Notes: generated by a model from the sequence alone, not told the origin. Positions 6,972 to 14,383 are shown, counted from the stretch's first letter. The stretch: DNA of 15,515 bases from Candidatus Thorarchaeota archaeon (GCA_016840245.1 JAEOST010000134.1:1-15515); one strand, 5' to 3'. Translations and numbers: made by a program.

Positions 6972-8282
6972 TCATATCATTGGATCAGGTAGTTTGAGAC
7001 TCTCATGGGCCTTCTGTTCGAAGATCTGTTTGGCAGCATCCATGAGGCTCTTCTCGATACCTCCGATGTTGTTATTGGTGGCAACAACAAGATTTGTCTT
7101 GGTTATGATACCCTTCTCATCTGTCCAGTAGTGGTGTATCAGAGTGCCTCTGGGTGCCTCGACACATCCGACACCCTCTCCCTTCCTTGGTTCAACATCG
7201 GATAGTTTGATGTCGGTACTCACAATTTCTGGGTCCTTCAACAAATCACTCATCTCCTCAATGGCCTGTACGAGCTCGATGATGCGTGCCCAGTGATAGG
7301 CAAAAGTCGCATGGATTGGTCGACCAAGCTTTGCTCGCATCTCCTCCAGTGCCTCCTGAGCGATAGGAGTTGCCATCCTGTCTGCGACATTGACTCTGGC
7401 CAGAGTGTTTGCACGCCACACGCCTGCAGGATATCCCTCTGGTTTGTAGTAGATGTGTGTTGCATAGGAGTGTTTGGGAACATATTCTCCGTAGTATTTG
7501 CGGTAATCCTTTGGCTTGAAATCTGCAACAATCTTGCCCTCTGGACTCATGACCCTGAGATTACCATCGTAGATCTCCAGATTGCCCTTATTGTGCATGC
7601 CAAGGTAGTACGTTGGTGTCACTGCCAGTTTCGTGATCGGGTCCCAGTAGTCTTCGACGACCTTCTTTGCCAGTTTCACGGTCTCTAGAGTTCGCTGTAC
7701 TGTATCCTCTGCTCTCTTTAGAAACTCATCACGTTTCTCCTCTGAGAATGGATGAAGCATTCCTCCAGGGGTTGCCGTTACGGGATGAATTGCCTTTCCG
7801 CCTACAGCTACAGCCAAGTCCTGTCCAAATTGCATCATCTGCAAAGCCATCTTACCCACATCTGGTAATGCATTGATGATTGCGACAACATTCCTCTTCG
7901 CAGGGTCTGCAAATGGACCAGCGAGGAAGTCAGGTGCAGCAAGTGCAAAGAAATGAAGGGCATGACTACTGAACTGTTTCGCGTTAATGAGTAGTCTTCT
8001 GAGTTTAGTTGCGGCTGGAGGTGGTGTGACTCCCCATGCGCTCTCCACAGCTTTTACGGAGGCAAGATGATGTGGTTCAGGACAGATTCCACAGATTCTG
8101 GGTGATATCCTTGGAGCCTCTTCAGCGAATTTTCCCTCCAAGAACTTCTCAAAGAAGCGGGTCGAACTGACATTGAACTGGAGGTCCTTAACCTTACCAT
8201 CCTTTCCTAATTTGATTGTGAGTTCTCCATGACCCTCTAGACGGGTCACTGGTGCAATCCTGATTGTCTTCTCTTCTGGCAT
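6972..8282 (-). CDS. mvhA: F420-non-reducing [NiFe(Se)] hydrogenase large subunit MvhA/VhuA, lacking its C-terminal nickel motif
   Basis: This catalytic large subunit (436 residues) binds part of the Ni-Fe centre and activates H2 in the cytoplasmic Mvh/Vhu complex. The N-terminus has IAPVTRLEGHGEL with the family's RxEGH motif (residues 14-18). The first nickel motif is RICGICPEPHH with Cys64, Cys67 and His71. The middle region has conserved hydrogenase blocks such as ATNNNIGGIEKS. The chain ends with LPDPMI and TGA, before the C-terminal DPCxxC motif that normally supplies the other two nickel ligands. That motif is in the next gene (6809-6961). The ATG at 8282 shares one base with the mvhG stop (TAATG), so the genes are translationally coupled. 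Because it already lacks the C-terminal extension, maturation of the nickel site must involve two chains. Confidence 0.93.
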   Translation of the reverse strand: MPEEKTIRIAPVTRLEGHGELTIKLGKDGKVKDLQFNVSSTRFFEKFLEGKFAEEAPRISPRICGICPEPHHLASVKAVESAWGVTPPPAATKLRRLLINAKQFSSHALHFFALAAPDFLAGPFADPAKRNVVAIINALPDVGKMALQMMQFGQDLAVAVGGKAIHPVTATPGGMLHPFSEEKRDEFLKRAEDTVQRTLETVKLAKKVVEDYWDPITKLAVTPTYYLGMHNKGNLEIYDGNLRVMSPEGKIVADFKPKDYRKYYGEYVPKHSYATHIYYKPEGYPAGVWRANTLARVNVADRMATPIAQEALEEMRAKLGRPIHATFAYHWARIIELVQAIEEMSDLLKDPEIVSTDIKLSDVEPRKGEGVGCVEAPRGTLIHHYWTDEKGIITKTNLVVATNNNIGGIEKSLMDAAKQIFEQKAHESLKLPDPMI

Positions 8283-9190
8283 TAATCCTTCCCCCTGCTT
8301 TTGCCTTTTATCTTTGAGATATACGACGATGCATAGTCAGTGAAGTAGAATGAACCTATTGGGTCCGGGAATGCATCTTGCAGTTCTTCCGGACTCATCT
8401 CCACTATTGCACCTAATGCAGAGATGATCTTGGCCCCATGGTCCTTGATATTGGGAGTTGGTCCGAAGCAACCCTTGCATGGTGTTGCCACCGATGGACA
8501 TTGTGCCCCACACATCCCAATGGTTGCGAAGCCTAGACACAGGTATCCCTGGTCAAGAAGACACTTTGTTGGGTCAATCTTCCCCTCGTGTGTCCGTTTG
8601 AACTTTGTAATGTGCTTCTCCTCTCTCTCCATTGGGCACTGGTCACAGACCGTCTTCTCAGGAAGGTCGTATGGTGCTCCTGTGAGAAGCGCAATTAGTG
8701 CCTCAGCTGTGTTCTCGCTAGTGGGGGGACATCCTGGAAGCAGAACATCACATGTGACTATGTCTGGATTGGGAGTGATATGCTCAACGAATCCCGGTAG
8801 ATTCTCATCTGGGATTCTTGCATCGGTCACAGTTTCAGCCTCCTTGAACTTCCTATCAAGAAGCTCCTTGAGGTTCCACTGATTGGCAAGACCCTGTACT
8901 CCACCATAACACGAGCATGAGCCCCAAGCAACTAGGATCTTACTCTTCTCCCTCATTGTCTTGAGCAGATGGACATCTTCCTTAGTTCGACAACTACCTT
9001 CAACAAAGCCAAAGTGAATAGACCCCTTGGACATGTTCTCTAGATCAGTTAATTTGTAGTCCACAACAGCTGGCCAGTACACTATCTCTATCTTAGGTAG
9101 TACATCTAGCAATCCAAGATGCAAGTCAACCAGTGATTGATCACAGCCCCAGCATGATGATAGTTGTGCGAATGCAACGCGTTTTGCCAT
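8282..9190 (-). CDS. mvhG: F420-non-reducing hydrogenase small (electron-transfer) subunit MvhG/VhuG
   Basis: The small subunit (302 residues) carries the iron-sulfur chain that moves electrons from the Ni-Fe site of MvhA towards MvhD and HdrA. Visible cluster motifs are SSCWGCDQS (Cys13, Cys16), WGSCSCYGG, LLPGCPPTSE, VCDQCPMERE, and a Cys-rich C-terminal part with CLLDQGYLC, GMCGAQCP and PCKGCFGPTP. This is the usual three-cluster pattern of Mvh-type small subunits. It has no twin-arginine signal, so it acts in the cytoplasm. It lies two bases after the mvhD stop and overlaps the mvhA start by one base, showing a tight operon. The C-terminus ends in a Lys-rich KIKGKSRGKD. Length and motifs are typical and I see nothing broken. 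Confidence 0.93.
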   Translation of the reverse strand: MAKRVAFAQLSSCWGCDQSLVDLHLGLLDVLPKIEIVYWPAVVDYKLTDLENMSKGSIHFGFVEGSCRTKEDVHLLKTMREKSKILVAWGSCSCYGGVQGLANQWNLKELLDRKFKEAETVTDARIPDENLPGFVEHITPNPDIVTCDVLLPGCPPTSENTAEALIALLTGAPYDLPEKTVCDQCPMEREEKHITKFKRTHEGKIDPTKCLLDQGYLCLGFATIGMCGAQCPSVATPCKGCFGPTPNIKDHGAKIISALGAIVEMSPEELQDAFPDPIGSFYFTDYASSYISKIKGKSRGKD

Positions 9191-9192
9191 AT

Positions 9193-9654
9193 CTATGCAC
9201 TCCTCCCTACAGGATTAGGTCCAATCTTCTTGATACGTTCAACCATCTGTGTGACACCCTCTGCGAAGACGTCTCCTTCTGCAGCACTCGCCCACTGGAG
9301 ATGAACTCTATCAGGTTCGATCCCAGCCTCCTCCAAGAGTTTCTTCAGCAGGGCGTATCGGGCCTCCATCCTCAGGTTCCCACTGGTGTAATGACAGTCT
9401 CCAGGGTGACATCCCGAAACCAACACTCCGTCCGCTCCTTGGTAGAGTGCATCAAGAATGAAGTTCATGTCAATACGACCCGTGCAATTCACACGGATGA
9501 TACGTGCGTTGGGAGGCATCTGTATTCTGCTTGTACCAGCTAGATCAGCCCCGGCATATGAACACCAATTGCAACAGAATGCGACAATTCTTGGTTCGAA
9601 GTCTTTCTGCTTCTTTTTCTTCTTGGAAGTCGTCTTTTGAGAAGCCGCAGTCAC
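9193..9654 (-). CDS. mvhD: MvhD/VhuD iron-sulfur subunit linking hydrogenase to HdrA
   Basis: MvhD carries a [2Fe-2S] cluster and passes electrons from the hydrogenase to HdrA. The 153-residue protein has FCCNWCSYAGADLAG (Cys27, 28, 31), RVNCTGRID and GCHPGDCHYTSGN, all hallmarks of the family. In selenium-using methanococci this protein can contain selenocysteine. Here it is cysteine only, with no in-frame TGA. The N-terminus has a Lys-rich stretch (SKKKKKQK) before the conserved domain, unusual for the family and likely disordered. The start is GTG at 9654, fixed by a strong AGGAGGT seven bases upstream. It is the first gene of the mvhDGA-vhuU operon; mvhG follows after two bases. Confidence 0.93.
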   Translation of the reverse strand: MTAASQKTTSKKKKKQKDFEPRIVAFCCNWCSYAGADLAGTSRIQMPPNARIIRVNCTGRIDMNFILDALYQGADGVLVSGCHPGDCHYTSGNLRMEARYALLKKLLEEAGIEPDRVHLQWASAAEGDVFAEGVTQMVERIKKIGPNPVGRSA

Positions 9655-9661
9655 TGATGGG

Positions 9662-9668
9662 ACCTCCT
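9662..9668 (-). promoter_or_regulatory. Ribosome binding site selecting the GTG start of mvhD
   Basis: AGGAGGT on the minus strand lies seven bases from the GTG at 9654. It supports the non-ATG start and retains the Lys-rich N-terminus. Confidence 0.8.
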
Positions 9669-9698
9669 GAGGGCCGAACCCGCAGCGCGGCGCCTCCC

Positions 9699-9706
9699 CT
9701 ATTAAG
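9699..9706 (-). promoter_or_regulatory. Possible TATA-like element for the mvhD operon
   Basis: CTTAATAG on the minus strand lies in the 78-base gap between tfb and mvhD. It would place a start near 9676 and leave a short G/C-rich leader containing the AGGAGGT site. The match to a TATA box is weak. Confidence 0.3.
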
Positions 9707-9732
9707 ATTCCTGATTCGGATGTCCTTCGGAA

Positions 9733-10674
9733 TTAATGACTGACAGGATCAACGGTCAAGTTCAGTCTTTTGACGAGCTCTTTGTACCTATTTCTGATAG
9801 TGACTTCAGTAACGTTGGTAGCCTCTGCAATCTCCCTCTGTGTCCGTCTATCATCAGTTAGAATACCTGCTATATAGACAGCTGCAGCTGCTATGCCTCC
9901 AGGAGCTTTTCCAGCAGTAACACCCATCTCTCTGGCTGTTGATATAATCGATGTGGCCTTACTGATAGTAGCTCCATCTAAATGCAAATCCGCAGCAACT
10001 CTTGGAATGAGATCCCTAGCTGAAGGGAGTGGCAATTTGAGGTTCAGATAACGAAGTATCTGTCGTACGCACTTGCCAATTTCTCTACGATTCAAAATTG
10101 ATTCTTCTGCAAGTTCATCAAGTTGTCTTGGTATACTATGCATTCTGCATGAGAGATAGATTGATGCTGCCACCATACCCTCAATGCTTCTTCCCCTTAC
10201 CAATCGTTTTGACAGGGCTTTTCTATAAATGAGAGATGCAGACTCTTTGGTGTCTCTTGGAACACCGAGTCTTGATGATAGTCTCTCGAGTTCTGACAGA
10301 GCTATTCTTAGGTTCCCCATCTCTGAGTTACGAGCAATGCTTCTGAAATGCCACTTTCTCATTCTATACATTGCAGCCCTCTGTGGTCCCGACAATGCTT
10401 TTCCAGATGCATCTCTAAATGGATAACCAATCATAGTTGACAATCCCTTATCTGCCATCATCAGAGTCATGGGGGCACCCGTTCTTGCTCTTGCATTACG
10501 TTCCTCAGCAGTAAACCCTCTCCACTCAGGTCCTTGGTCTATGGATCCTACTGAGATGACAAGTCCACAGGATGAACAGACACTCTCTCCGCGTACTTGG
10601 TCATTAGTGAAATCTGAACTACCACACTCTGTACAAACAATCTCCCTTTTCCTAGGTGCACTCTTACTTATCAT
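9733..10674 (-). CDS. tfb: Transcription initiation factor IIB (TFB)
   Basis: TFB bridges TBP-bound promoter DNA and RNA polymerase and helps choose the start site. The 313-residue protein has an N-terminal zinc ribbon (CTECGSSD and CSSCG; Cys14, 17, 33, 36), a B-reader/linker region (GPEWRGFTAEERNARARTG), and two cyclin folds. The first runs about 105-200 (ELERLSSRLGVP, IEGMVAASIYLSCR). The second runs about 205-300 (RVAADLHLD, APGGIAAAAVYIAGIL) and ends with a helix-turn-helix (TQREIAEATNVTEVTIRNRY). Length and motifs are normal. The ATG at 10674 directly follows the stop of a small upstream ORF, with AGTGAT as a ribosome site inside that ORF's end. Archaea often carry several TFBs; whether this is the main one cannot be seen here. 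Confidence 0.95.
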   Translation of the reverse strand: MISKSAPRKREIVCTECGSSDFTNDQVRGESVCSSCGLVISVGSIDQGPEWRGFTAEERNARARTGAPMTLMMADKGLSTMIGYPFRDASGKALSGPQRAAMYRMRKWHFRSIARNSEMGNLRIALSELERLSSRLGVPRDTKESASLIYRKALSKRLVRGRSIEGMVAASIYLSCRMHSIPRQLDELAEESILNRREIGKCVRQILRYLNLKLPLPSARDLIPRVAADLHLDGATISKATSIISTAREMGVTAGKAPGGIAAAAVYIAGILTDDRRTQREIAEATNVTEVTIRNRYKELVKRLNLTVDPVSH

Positions 10675-10824
10675 TCAATCACTTCTGTTCTCTGAATCCT
10701 GAGGTCTAACTTCAGGTCTATATTCTCTATCTGCAGTCATCCTGGCAACTATCGCCATCTTGCGTTCAGCATCATGCCATTCAGAAATTGGCGTCTGTTC
10801 TTGGTAGTTTTTCCTGTCTTTCAT
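10675..10824 (-). CDS. Small charged 49-residue hypothetical protein upstream of tfb
   Basis: This ORF of 49 residues has an ATG at 10824 and a TGA that directly abuts the tfb ATG (TGAATG). The protein is highly charged, starting MKDRKNYQEQ, with a central amphipathic helix-like stretch (EWHDAERKMAIVARM) and an acidic/basic tail. It has no Cys pairs and no membrane segment. I do not recognise a family. A good TATA box (10840-10849) lies about 21 bases upstream of the ATG, fitting a leaderless or near-leaderless message that would carry this ORF and tfb together. Its abutting position suggests translational coupling. It could be a regulator of tfb expression or simply a leader peptide; no function can be assigned. 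Confidence 0.55.
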   Translation of the reverse strand: MKDRKNYQEQTPISEWHDAERKMAIVARMTADREYRPEVRPQDSENRSD

Positions 10825-11154
10825 AATTAACGCTCAGTCAATTATATGGGTAGATATGAGAACTAGGATCAAACGGTCATGGATAATTAAGTAAGTCAAC
10901 GCTCTGGGATTCAATTTATCAAATATCTTTAATCACAGTTGTTTCTCTACCCGTTCATACTACATTCAAAACCAATGCTTAATAGTATTATGTTTTGAGG
11001 GCGAAAAATTGGCGAAACGAAACTTAAAACTCCGAATTGACTTCTAAAAGCAATATGGTTACTTTTTCCAATCAAATGGATTTGACCACTTTCTTCGTAT
11101 CTTGTAGTTCGGTAGACATTTATTGAAAGAGGGTTAACTATGTAGCTGGAGTGT
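10825..11154. other. Intergenic region between divergent tfb unit and RAM-domain gene
   Basis: This 330-base A/T-rich region contains a TATA-like element for the tfb unit and a BRE/TATA-like block (GAAACTTAAAAC near 11018-11029) on the plus strand. The 85-residue minus-strand frame at 10947-11204 overlaps the start of the RAM gene and lacks a ribosome site. I see no convincing gene here. Transcription rightward from about 11050 would give a leader of about 100 bases for the RAM gene. Confidence 0.5.
10840..10849 (-). promoter_or_regulatory. TATA box for the small ORF-tfb unit
   Basis: CCATATAATT on the minus strand is a good archaeal TATA match. Its centre is about 21 bases from the ATG at 10824, so the transcript would start at or close to the start codon. 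Confidence 0.6.
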
Positions 11155-11400
11155 GTGAGTGAAGTGATCACAGCTTTCATCATGGCCAAGGTTGACTCTC
11201 CCAAATCACGTAATGTATTGGATGCTATAATGAAACTTGAACAAGTACAGGAAGCTCACATCATCTATGGTGCATATGATCTTATCATCAAGGGTGTGTT
11301 TGGTACACCTGAAGAGCTGAGCTCATTTGTGGTTGATGAACTCAGAAGTATCGATGGTGTGAAGGACACAGTGACAAATGTCTGTGCAGCAAGTGAATGA
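11155..11400 (+). CDS. Stand-alone Lrp/AsnC ligand-binding (RAM) domain protein
   Basis: This 81-residue protein consists only of the C-terminal effector-binding fold of Lrp/AsnC regulators. It lacks the DNA-binding helix-turn-helix. Visible features are an N-terminal strand (EVITAFIMAKVD), a helix (SRNVLDAIMKL), the family core VQEAHIIYGAYDLIIKG, and VDELRSIDGVKDTVTNVC. Such proteins form dimers and higher oligomers that bind amino acids or other small molecules and can modulate full Lrp regulators or enzymes. The start is GTG at 11155 with GGAG five to six bases upstream. It converges on the AOR gene, with only six bases between the two stops. The ligand cannot be told from sequence. Confidence 0.88.
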   Translation: MSEVITAFIMAKVDSPKSRNVLDAIMKLEQVQEAHIIYGAYDLIIKGVFGTPEELSSFVVDELRSIDGVKDTVTNVCAASE

Positions 11401-11406
11401 GCTGGA

Positions 11407-13293
11407 TTACTTCGAGACCAGACCTTCTCCCTCATTTTCTAGTCCTAACCGCTTGAGTGTTTCCTTTAGAGGTAGACCGGTTTCGACATCCCAACCACGG
11501 GTCTCGTAGTACTCGGTCAGCATCTGATCCAGTTCAACAACCTCTCCTGGAGACGGGCCTAATGGGGCACCTTCCTTTGTCAATCTATCAGGTAATTGGT
11601 CGTCTGCCCTAGTCACACCCAATCTAACATTGAAGAGTCGGTTGATGTTGACTATTCTCTCTCCAATCTCTTCAAGTTCTTTCTGTGTGAAGTCCAGACC
11701 ATTGTGCACCTTCATTGCTAGGGCTACATCGTCGTAGTAGAACTCTGGTGGTATCTGCGTCCCATACTTACAGAGACCTAGACTCTCTACAACCACCATA
11801 TAGTCCTCGCACATCTTGACCATGATGCCCTTATACGTTGGATTGAGCCGTTCGGCCATCTCTGGTAAATACTGTTTTCCGAACCGTTCCTTGATTTCGT
11901 CGTCAAAGCCTGCTTCATCTAAAACAGGGAATGAGTACAGGTGGTCAGCTCCTCTGGCAGAGGTGACTGCTGCCAGACCCATAGACTTCTGAGCCCGTGG
12001 CTCTTGGCCAGCTATCTCCTGTTTCTTGACTGCCATGACGAACTTCTCGGTTCCGCGACCAATCTTCTGAGCGGCGCGATAGCTACCCTCAGCCAAGACA
12101 TCACCGAAGCCCTCTCGTATGGCTATCATCTCAGTTAGCTTGACAATTGTCGCATGATTGCCCCAGCTCAGGTCAATCCCGCCTGTGTCCTCAGCGGTTA
12201 TGAGTCCCTCATCCCACGCCTCCATTGCCCAGGAAATTGTAGCACCCAGAGATATTGTGTCCATACCATATTGATTTGCGAGATGGTGACCATAGAGGAC
12301 TGACTCTATGTTGTCATTTCCACATCGAGAACCAAGTGAAGACTGGGTTTCGAACTCTGGAGAACCTCCAATGTACGCATAGGGTCCACTCTTGACTGAA
12401 GTATATCGTGCGCATCGCTGCAGACAGGACCAGTCGGACCGTGGCTTCACAAGATAGTTGTTGGTGATAGTTTCTCCACTGATCTTCTCATAACCATCGA
12501 AGACCCCCTGACGCATGTTGTAGCTTGGTAACCTCCCAATGTGTTGCATGAGTTCAACCAGACTCGTTGTCCCATACTTGACCCTACCCTCCATGAACGG
12601 ATTTGCTAGCATACGTTCGTAGAAGATATCCATCTGTTTGAGGTAGTTCTTCGGATCAGCCACCTCGATCTTTCCTGTACCTCTCACACATACTGCCTTG
12701 ATCTTCTTGGAGCCCATGACTGCGCCAAGGCCGGACCGAGCAGAAGCACGGTCTCTGTCATTCATCACAGCTGCAAAACGAACAAGGTTCTCACCAGCCT
12801 GTCCTATGGCAAGTGTTCTGCATTCCTGACCATGTTTCTCTCGAAGAATATCATCGGTCTCAAATACATCCTTACCCCATACTTCAGAGGCATCCTCAAG
12901 TGTGACCTCTGCATCCCTGATGTTGAGATAGACTGGTTTTGGTGATGCTCCGGTGAAGATTATTGCATCATATCCAGCTAGCTTAAGCTCAGGACCCCAG
13001 AATCCAGCTGCATGACTCTCTCCCCATACGTCAGTTAGTGGTGAGAGTGCTGCAACGAGATGTCTTGATGACTGTGGAAACATAGATCCGGTCAATAGTC
13101 CTGTGGCAATCCCTAACACATTCTCTGGTGATAGCGGGTCTATGCCAGGCGGGATCATGTCAAAGAGCAGCTTTGATAGAAATCCCGCACCAAGGAGATA
13201 CTGCTTTACAAGTTCTTCGTCAACGGGTTTCTTCTCAATGATGCCATCTGTCAGGTTAACCCAGAGTATCTCTCCGCCTATTCCAGTAATCAT
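11407..13293 (-). CDS. aor: Tungsten-type aldehyde:ferredoxin oxidoreductase family protein
   Basis: AOR-family enzymes use a tungstopterin and a [4Fe-4S] cluster to oxidise aldehydes to carboxylates with ferredoxin, or the reverse. The 628-residue protein shows the N-terminal domain (GGEILWVNLTDGIIEKKP), the pterin-binding block ARSGLGAVMGSKKIKAV, EDTGGIDLSWGN, EIAGQEPRAQKSMGLA with SARGADHLYSF, and ESLGLCKYG near the C-terminus. The cluster motif is normally CxxCxxxC plus a distal Cys. Here it reads SDWSCLQRC, so the first ligand is Asp287, with Cys290, Cys294 and Cys508 kept. The ATG at 13293 overlaps the upstream ferredoxin stop (ATGA), with GGGAGGAG as its ribosome site. The pairing with a polyferredoxin implies direct electron transfer. 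The natural substrate is unknown. Confidence 0.92.
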   Translation of the reverse strand: MITGIGGEILWVNLTDGIIEKKPVDEELVKQYLLGAGFLSKLLFDMIPPGIDPLSPENVLGIATGLLTGSMFPQSSRHLVAALSPLTDVWGESHAAGFWGPELKLAGYDAIIFTGASPKPVYLNIRDAEVTLEDASEVWGKDVFETDDILREKHGQECRTLAIGQAGENLVRFAAVMNDRDRASARSGLGAVMGSKKIKAVCVRGTGKIEVADPKNYLKQMDIFYERMLANPFMEGRVKYGTTSLVELMQHIGRLPSYNMRQGVFDGYEKISGETITNNYLVKPRSDWSCLQRCARYTSVKSGPYAYIGGSPEFETQSSLGSRCGNDNIESVLYGHHLANQYGMDTISLGATISWAMEAWDEGLITAEDTGGIDLSWGNHATIVKLTEMIAIREGFGDVLAEGSYRAAQKIGRGTEKFVMAVKKQEIAGQEPRAQKSMGLAAVTSARGADHLYSFPVLDEAGFDDEIKERFGKQYLPEMAERLNPTYKGIMVKMCEDYMVVVESLGLCKYGTQIPPEFYYDDVALAMKVHNGLDFTQKELEEIGERIVNINRLFNVRLGVTRADDQLPDRLTKEGAPLGPSPGEVVELDQMLTEYYETRGWDVETGLPLKETLKRLGLENEGEGLVSK

Positions 13294-13778
13294 AACTCTC
13301 TCCTCCCGTACAGGTACTCTGCATGTTCATCATAGAATCCTCTTATCTTACCATCTGCATCCTTCTCAGCCAACTCATCGTCTGTTGTGGTCCAGATTGC
13401 TCCAGTCGGACATCGCTCAACACACTTTCCACACTGGATACACTTGATTGCCTTTCCAGTATCTGGATTGATCTTGATGGCTAGATACGGGCAAGCGGCA
13501 ACACAAGAACCATGGCCCTGACACTTCTTGTTATTAACAATGACAGTTCCTTTTGAGGTTCGCGACAAAGCACCCTCTGGACATGATGCTATGCATGGGG
13601 CATCCTCGCAGTTCCTACAGAAGAGTGGGAAGTCAAGTGCTGGCTCAATTCGCACAACTCGTGCTCGTGATCGTTCGGGGCTAATCACTTTGAAGTAATT
13701 CATAGTGCAGACGTTCACACAGATCATGCACCCTGTACACACCTGTGGGTCTCCAAAGACATAGCGAAGCTCTGACAT
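13290..13778 (-). CDS. Polyferredoxin, four-cluster 4Fe-4S electron carrier partner of the AOR
   Basis: This HycB-like iron-sulfur protein (162 residues from ATG 13778) should shuttle electrons from the overlapping AOR gene product. Cys groups in order are Cys14-17-20-24, Cys54-57-62-66, 86-89-92-96 and Cys113-116-119-123, each arranged as CxxC-type ferredoxin motifs. In the third group, position 89 is His rather than Cys (CQGHGSC). It is co-transcribed with the AOR, overlapping it by four bases. I prefer the ATG at 13778, six bases after a GGTG ribosome site, over an in-frame GTG at 13787. No signal peptide or membrane segment is present, so it is cytoplasmic. Family members near AOR genes are thought to serve as dedicated electron acceptors; that role is inferred here. 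Confidence 0.9.
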   Translation of the reverse strand: MSELRYVFGDPQVCTGCMICVNVCTMNYFKVISPERSRARVVRIEPALDFPLFCRNCEDAPCIASCPEGALSRTSKGTVIVNNKKCQGHGSCVAACPYLAIKINPDTGKAIKCIQCGKCVERCPTGAIWTTTDDELAEKDADGKIRGFYDEHAEYLYGRREL

Positions 13779-13856
13779 ATTTGGCACCGGAACTTTTCAT
13801 GGTTCATTATCTGCTTTAACACTTGTGACACAGCTACTGTGCTGTTTCTGTTGTAC

Positions 13857-13915
13857 CAATCAGGTTTGGTTGTCTGTAGGTTTCGATTCATTCTCTGGGG
13901 ACTCAAACCAGATTG
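13857..13915 (-). repeat. Imperfect 12-base inverted repeat in the leader of the ferredoxin-AOR operon
   Basis: CAATCAGGTTTG (13857-13868) pairs with CAAACCAGATTG (13904-13915) except for one position, with a 35-base loop. On the minus-strand RNA an alternative GGUUU/AAACC pairing inside the loop would compete with the long stem. It lies between the TATA-like box at 13952 and the ferredoxin start. Confidence 0.4.
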
Positions 13916-13951
13916 AATGATTTGTGAGCATAGCCACCAAATAATAGGTGC

Positions 13952-13962
13952 AATTATATATC
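13952..13962 (-). promoter_or_regulatory. TATA box, likely for the ferredoxin-AOR operon
   Basis: CGATATATAAT on the minus strand is a strong TATA match. A start near 13930 would leave a leader of about 150 bases. The block is nearly symmetrical, so use in the other direction is also possible. Confidence 0.5.
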
Positions 13963-14103
13963 GTAATCTGAATCATTAACATAGTTCCGTATTGAAATAG
14001 TATCATTTTTGAACATATGAATTTTGATACAAAGTTTCTGTTTCAGACATACTTGTGATTATTTTCGACGTGGTTATGCTTGTTTTATTCATAGGTATGT
14101 TCG

Positions 14104-14118
14104 CTTTCGACACGAAAG
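14104..14118. repeat. Palindrome CTTTCG-ACA-CGAAAG
   Basis: This is a perfect 6-base inverted repeat with a 3-base spacer in the divergent region. It lies upstream of the plus-strand TATA-like box and could be a regulator site. Confidence 0.35.
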
Positions 14119-14169
14119 TATCAGAAACGGACAAAACTACTGTAATTACTTCCCATAATCGGCAGCATA

Positions 14170-14181
14170 CTAATATAATTT
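14170..14181 (+). promoter_or_regulatory. TATA-like element for the dehydrogenase gene
   Basis: The block CTAATATAATTT is the best TATA match upstream of the gene at 14393. It would start transcription near 14200 and give a leader of about 190 bases. Confidence 0.4.
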
Positions 14182-14374
14182 TAATCTAATTAGTTACATA
14201 ACTAGCGATTCCATAGACTTTCAAATGTAGTTTCCGAAACATGGGCACATTAATGCCTTGTCGACATGGGTTCGCTTGGTCAATCGCATAGGTCTTGCCA
14301 AGTACTAGGTGTAGGAAACTAACCATGGCGGTAGTGATTGCCAAGTCTAACATATAGTAGAAGGATATGAAACT

Positions 14375-14383
14375 AAAGGAGGT
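14375..14383 (+). promoter_or_regulatory. Strong ribosome binding site of the dehydrogenase gene
   Basis: AAAGGAGGT lies nine bases before the ATG at 14393. The nearer ATG at 14384 is followed by a stop after one codon, so 14393 is the true start. Confidence 0.8.

Noticed and set aside
10947..11204. 85-residue minus-strand frame
   Set aside because: It overlaps the well-supported RAM gene and A/T-rich promoter DNA, with no ribosome site or family resemblance.
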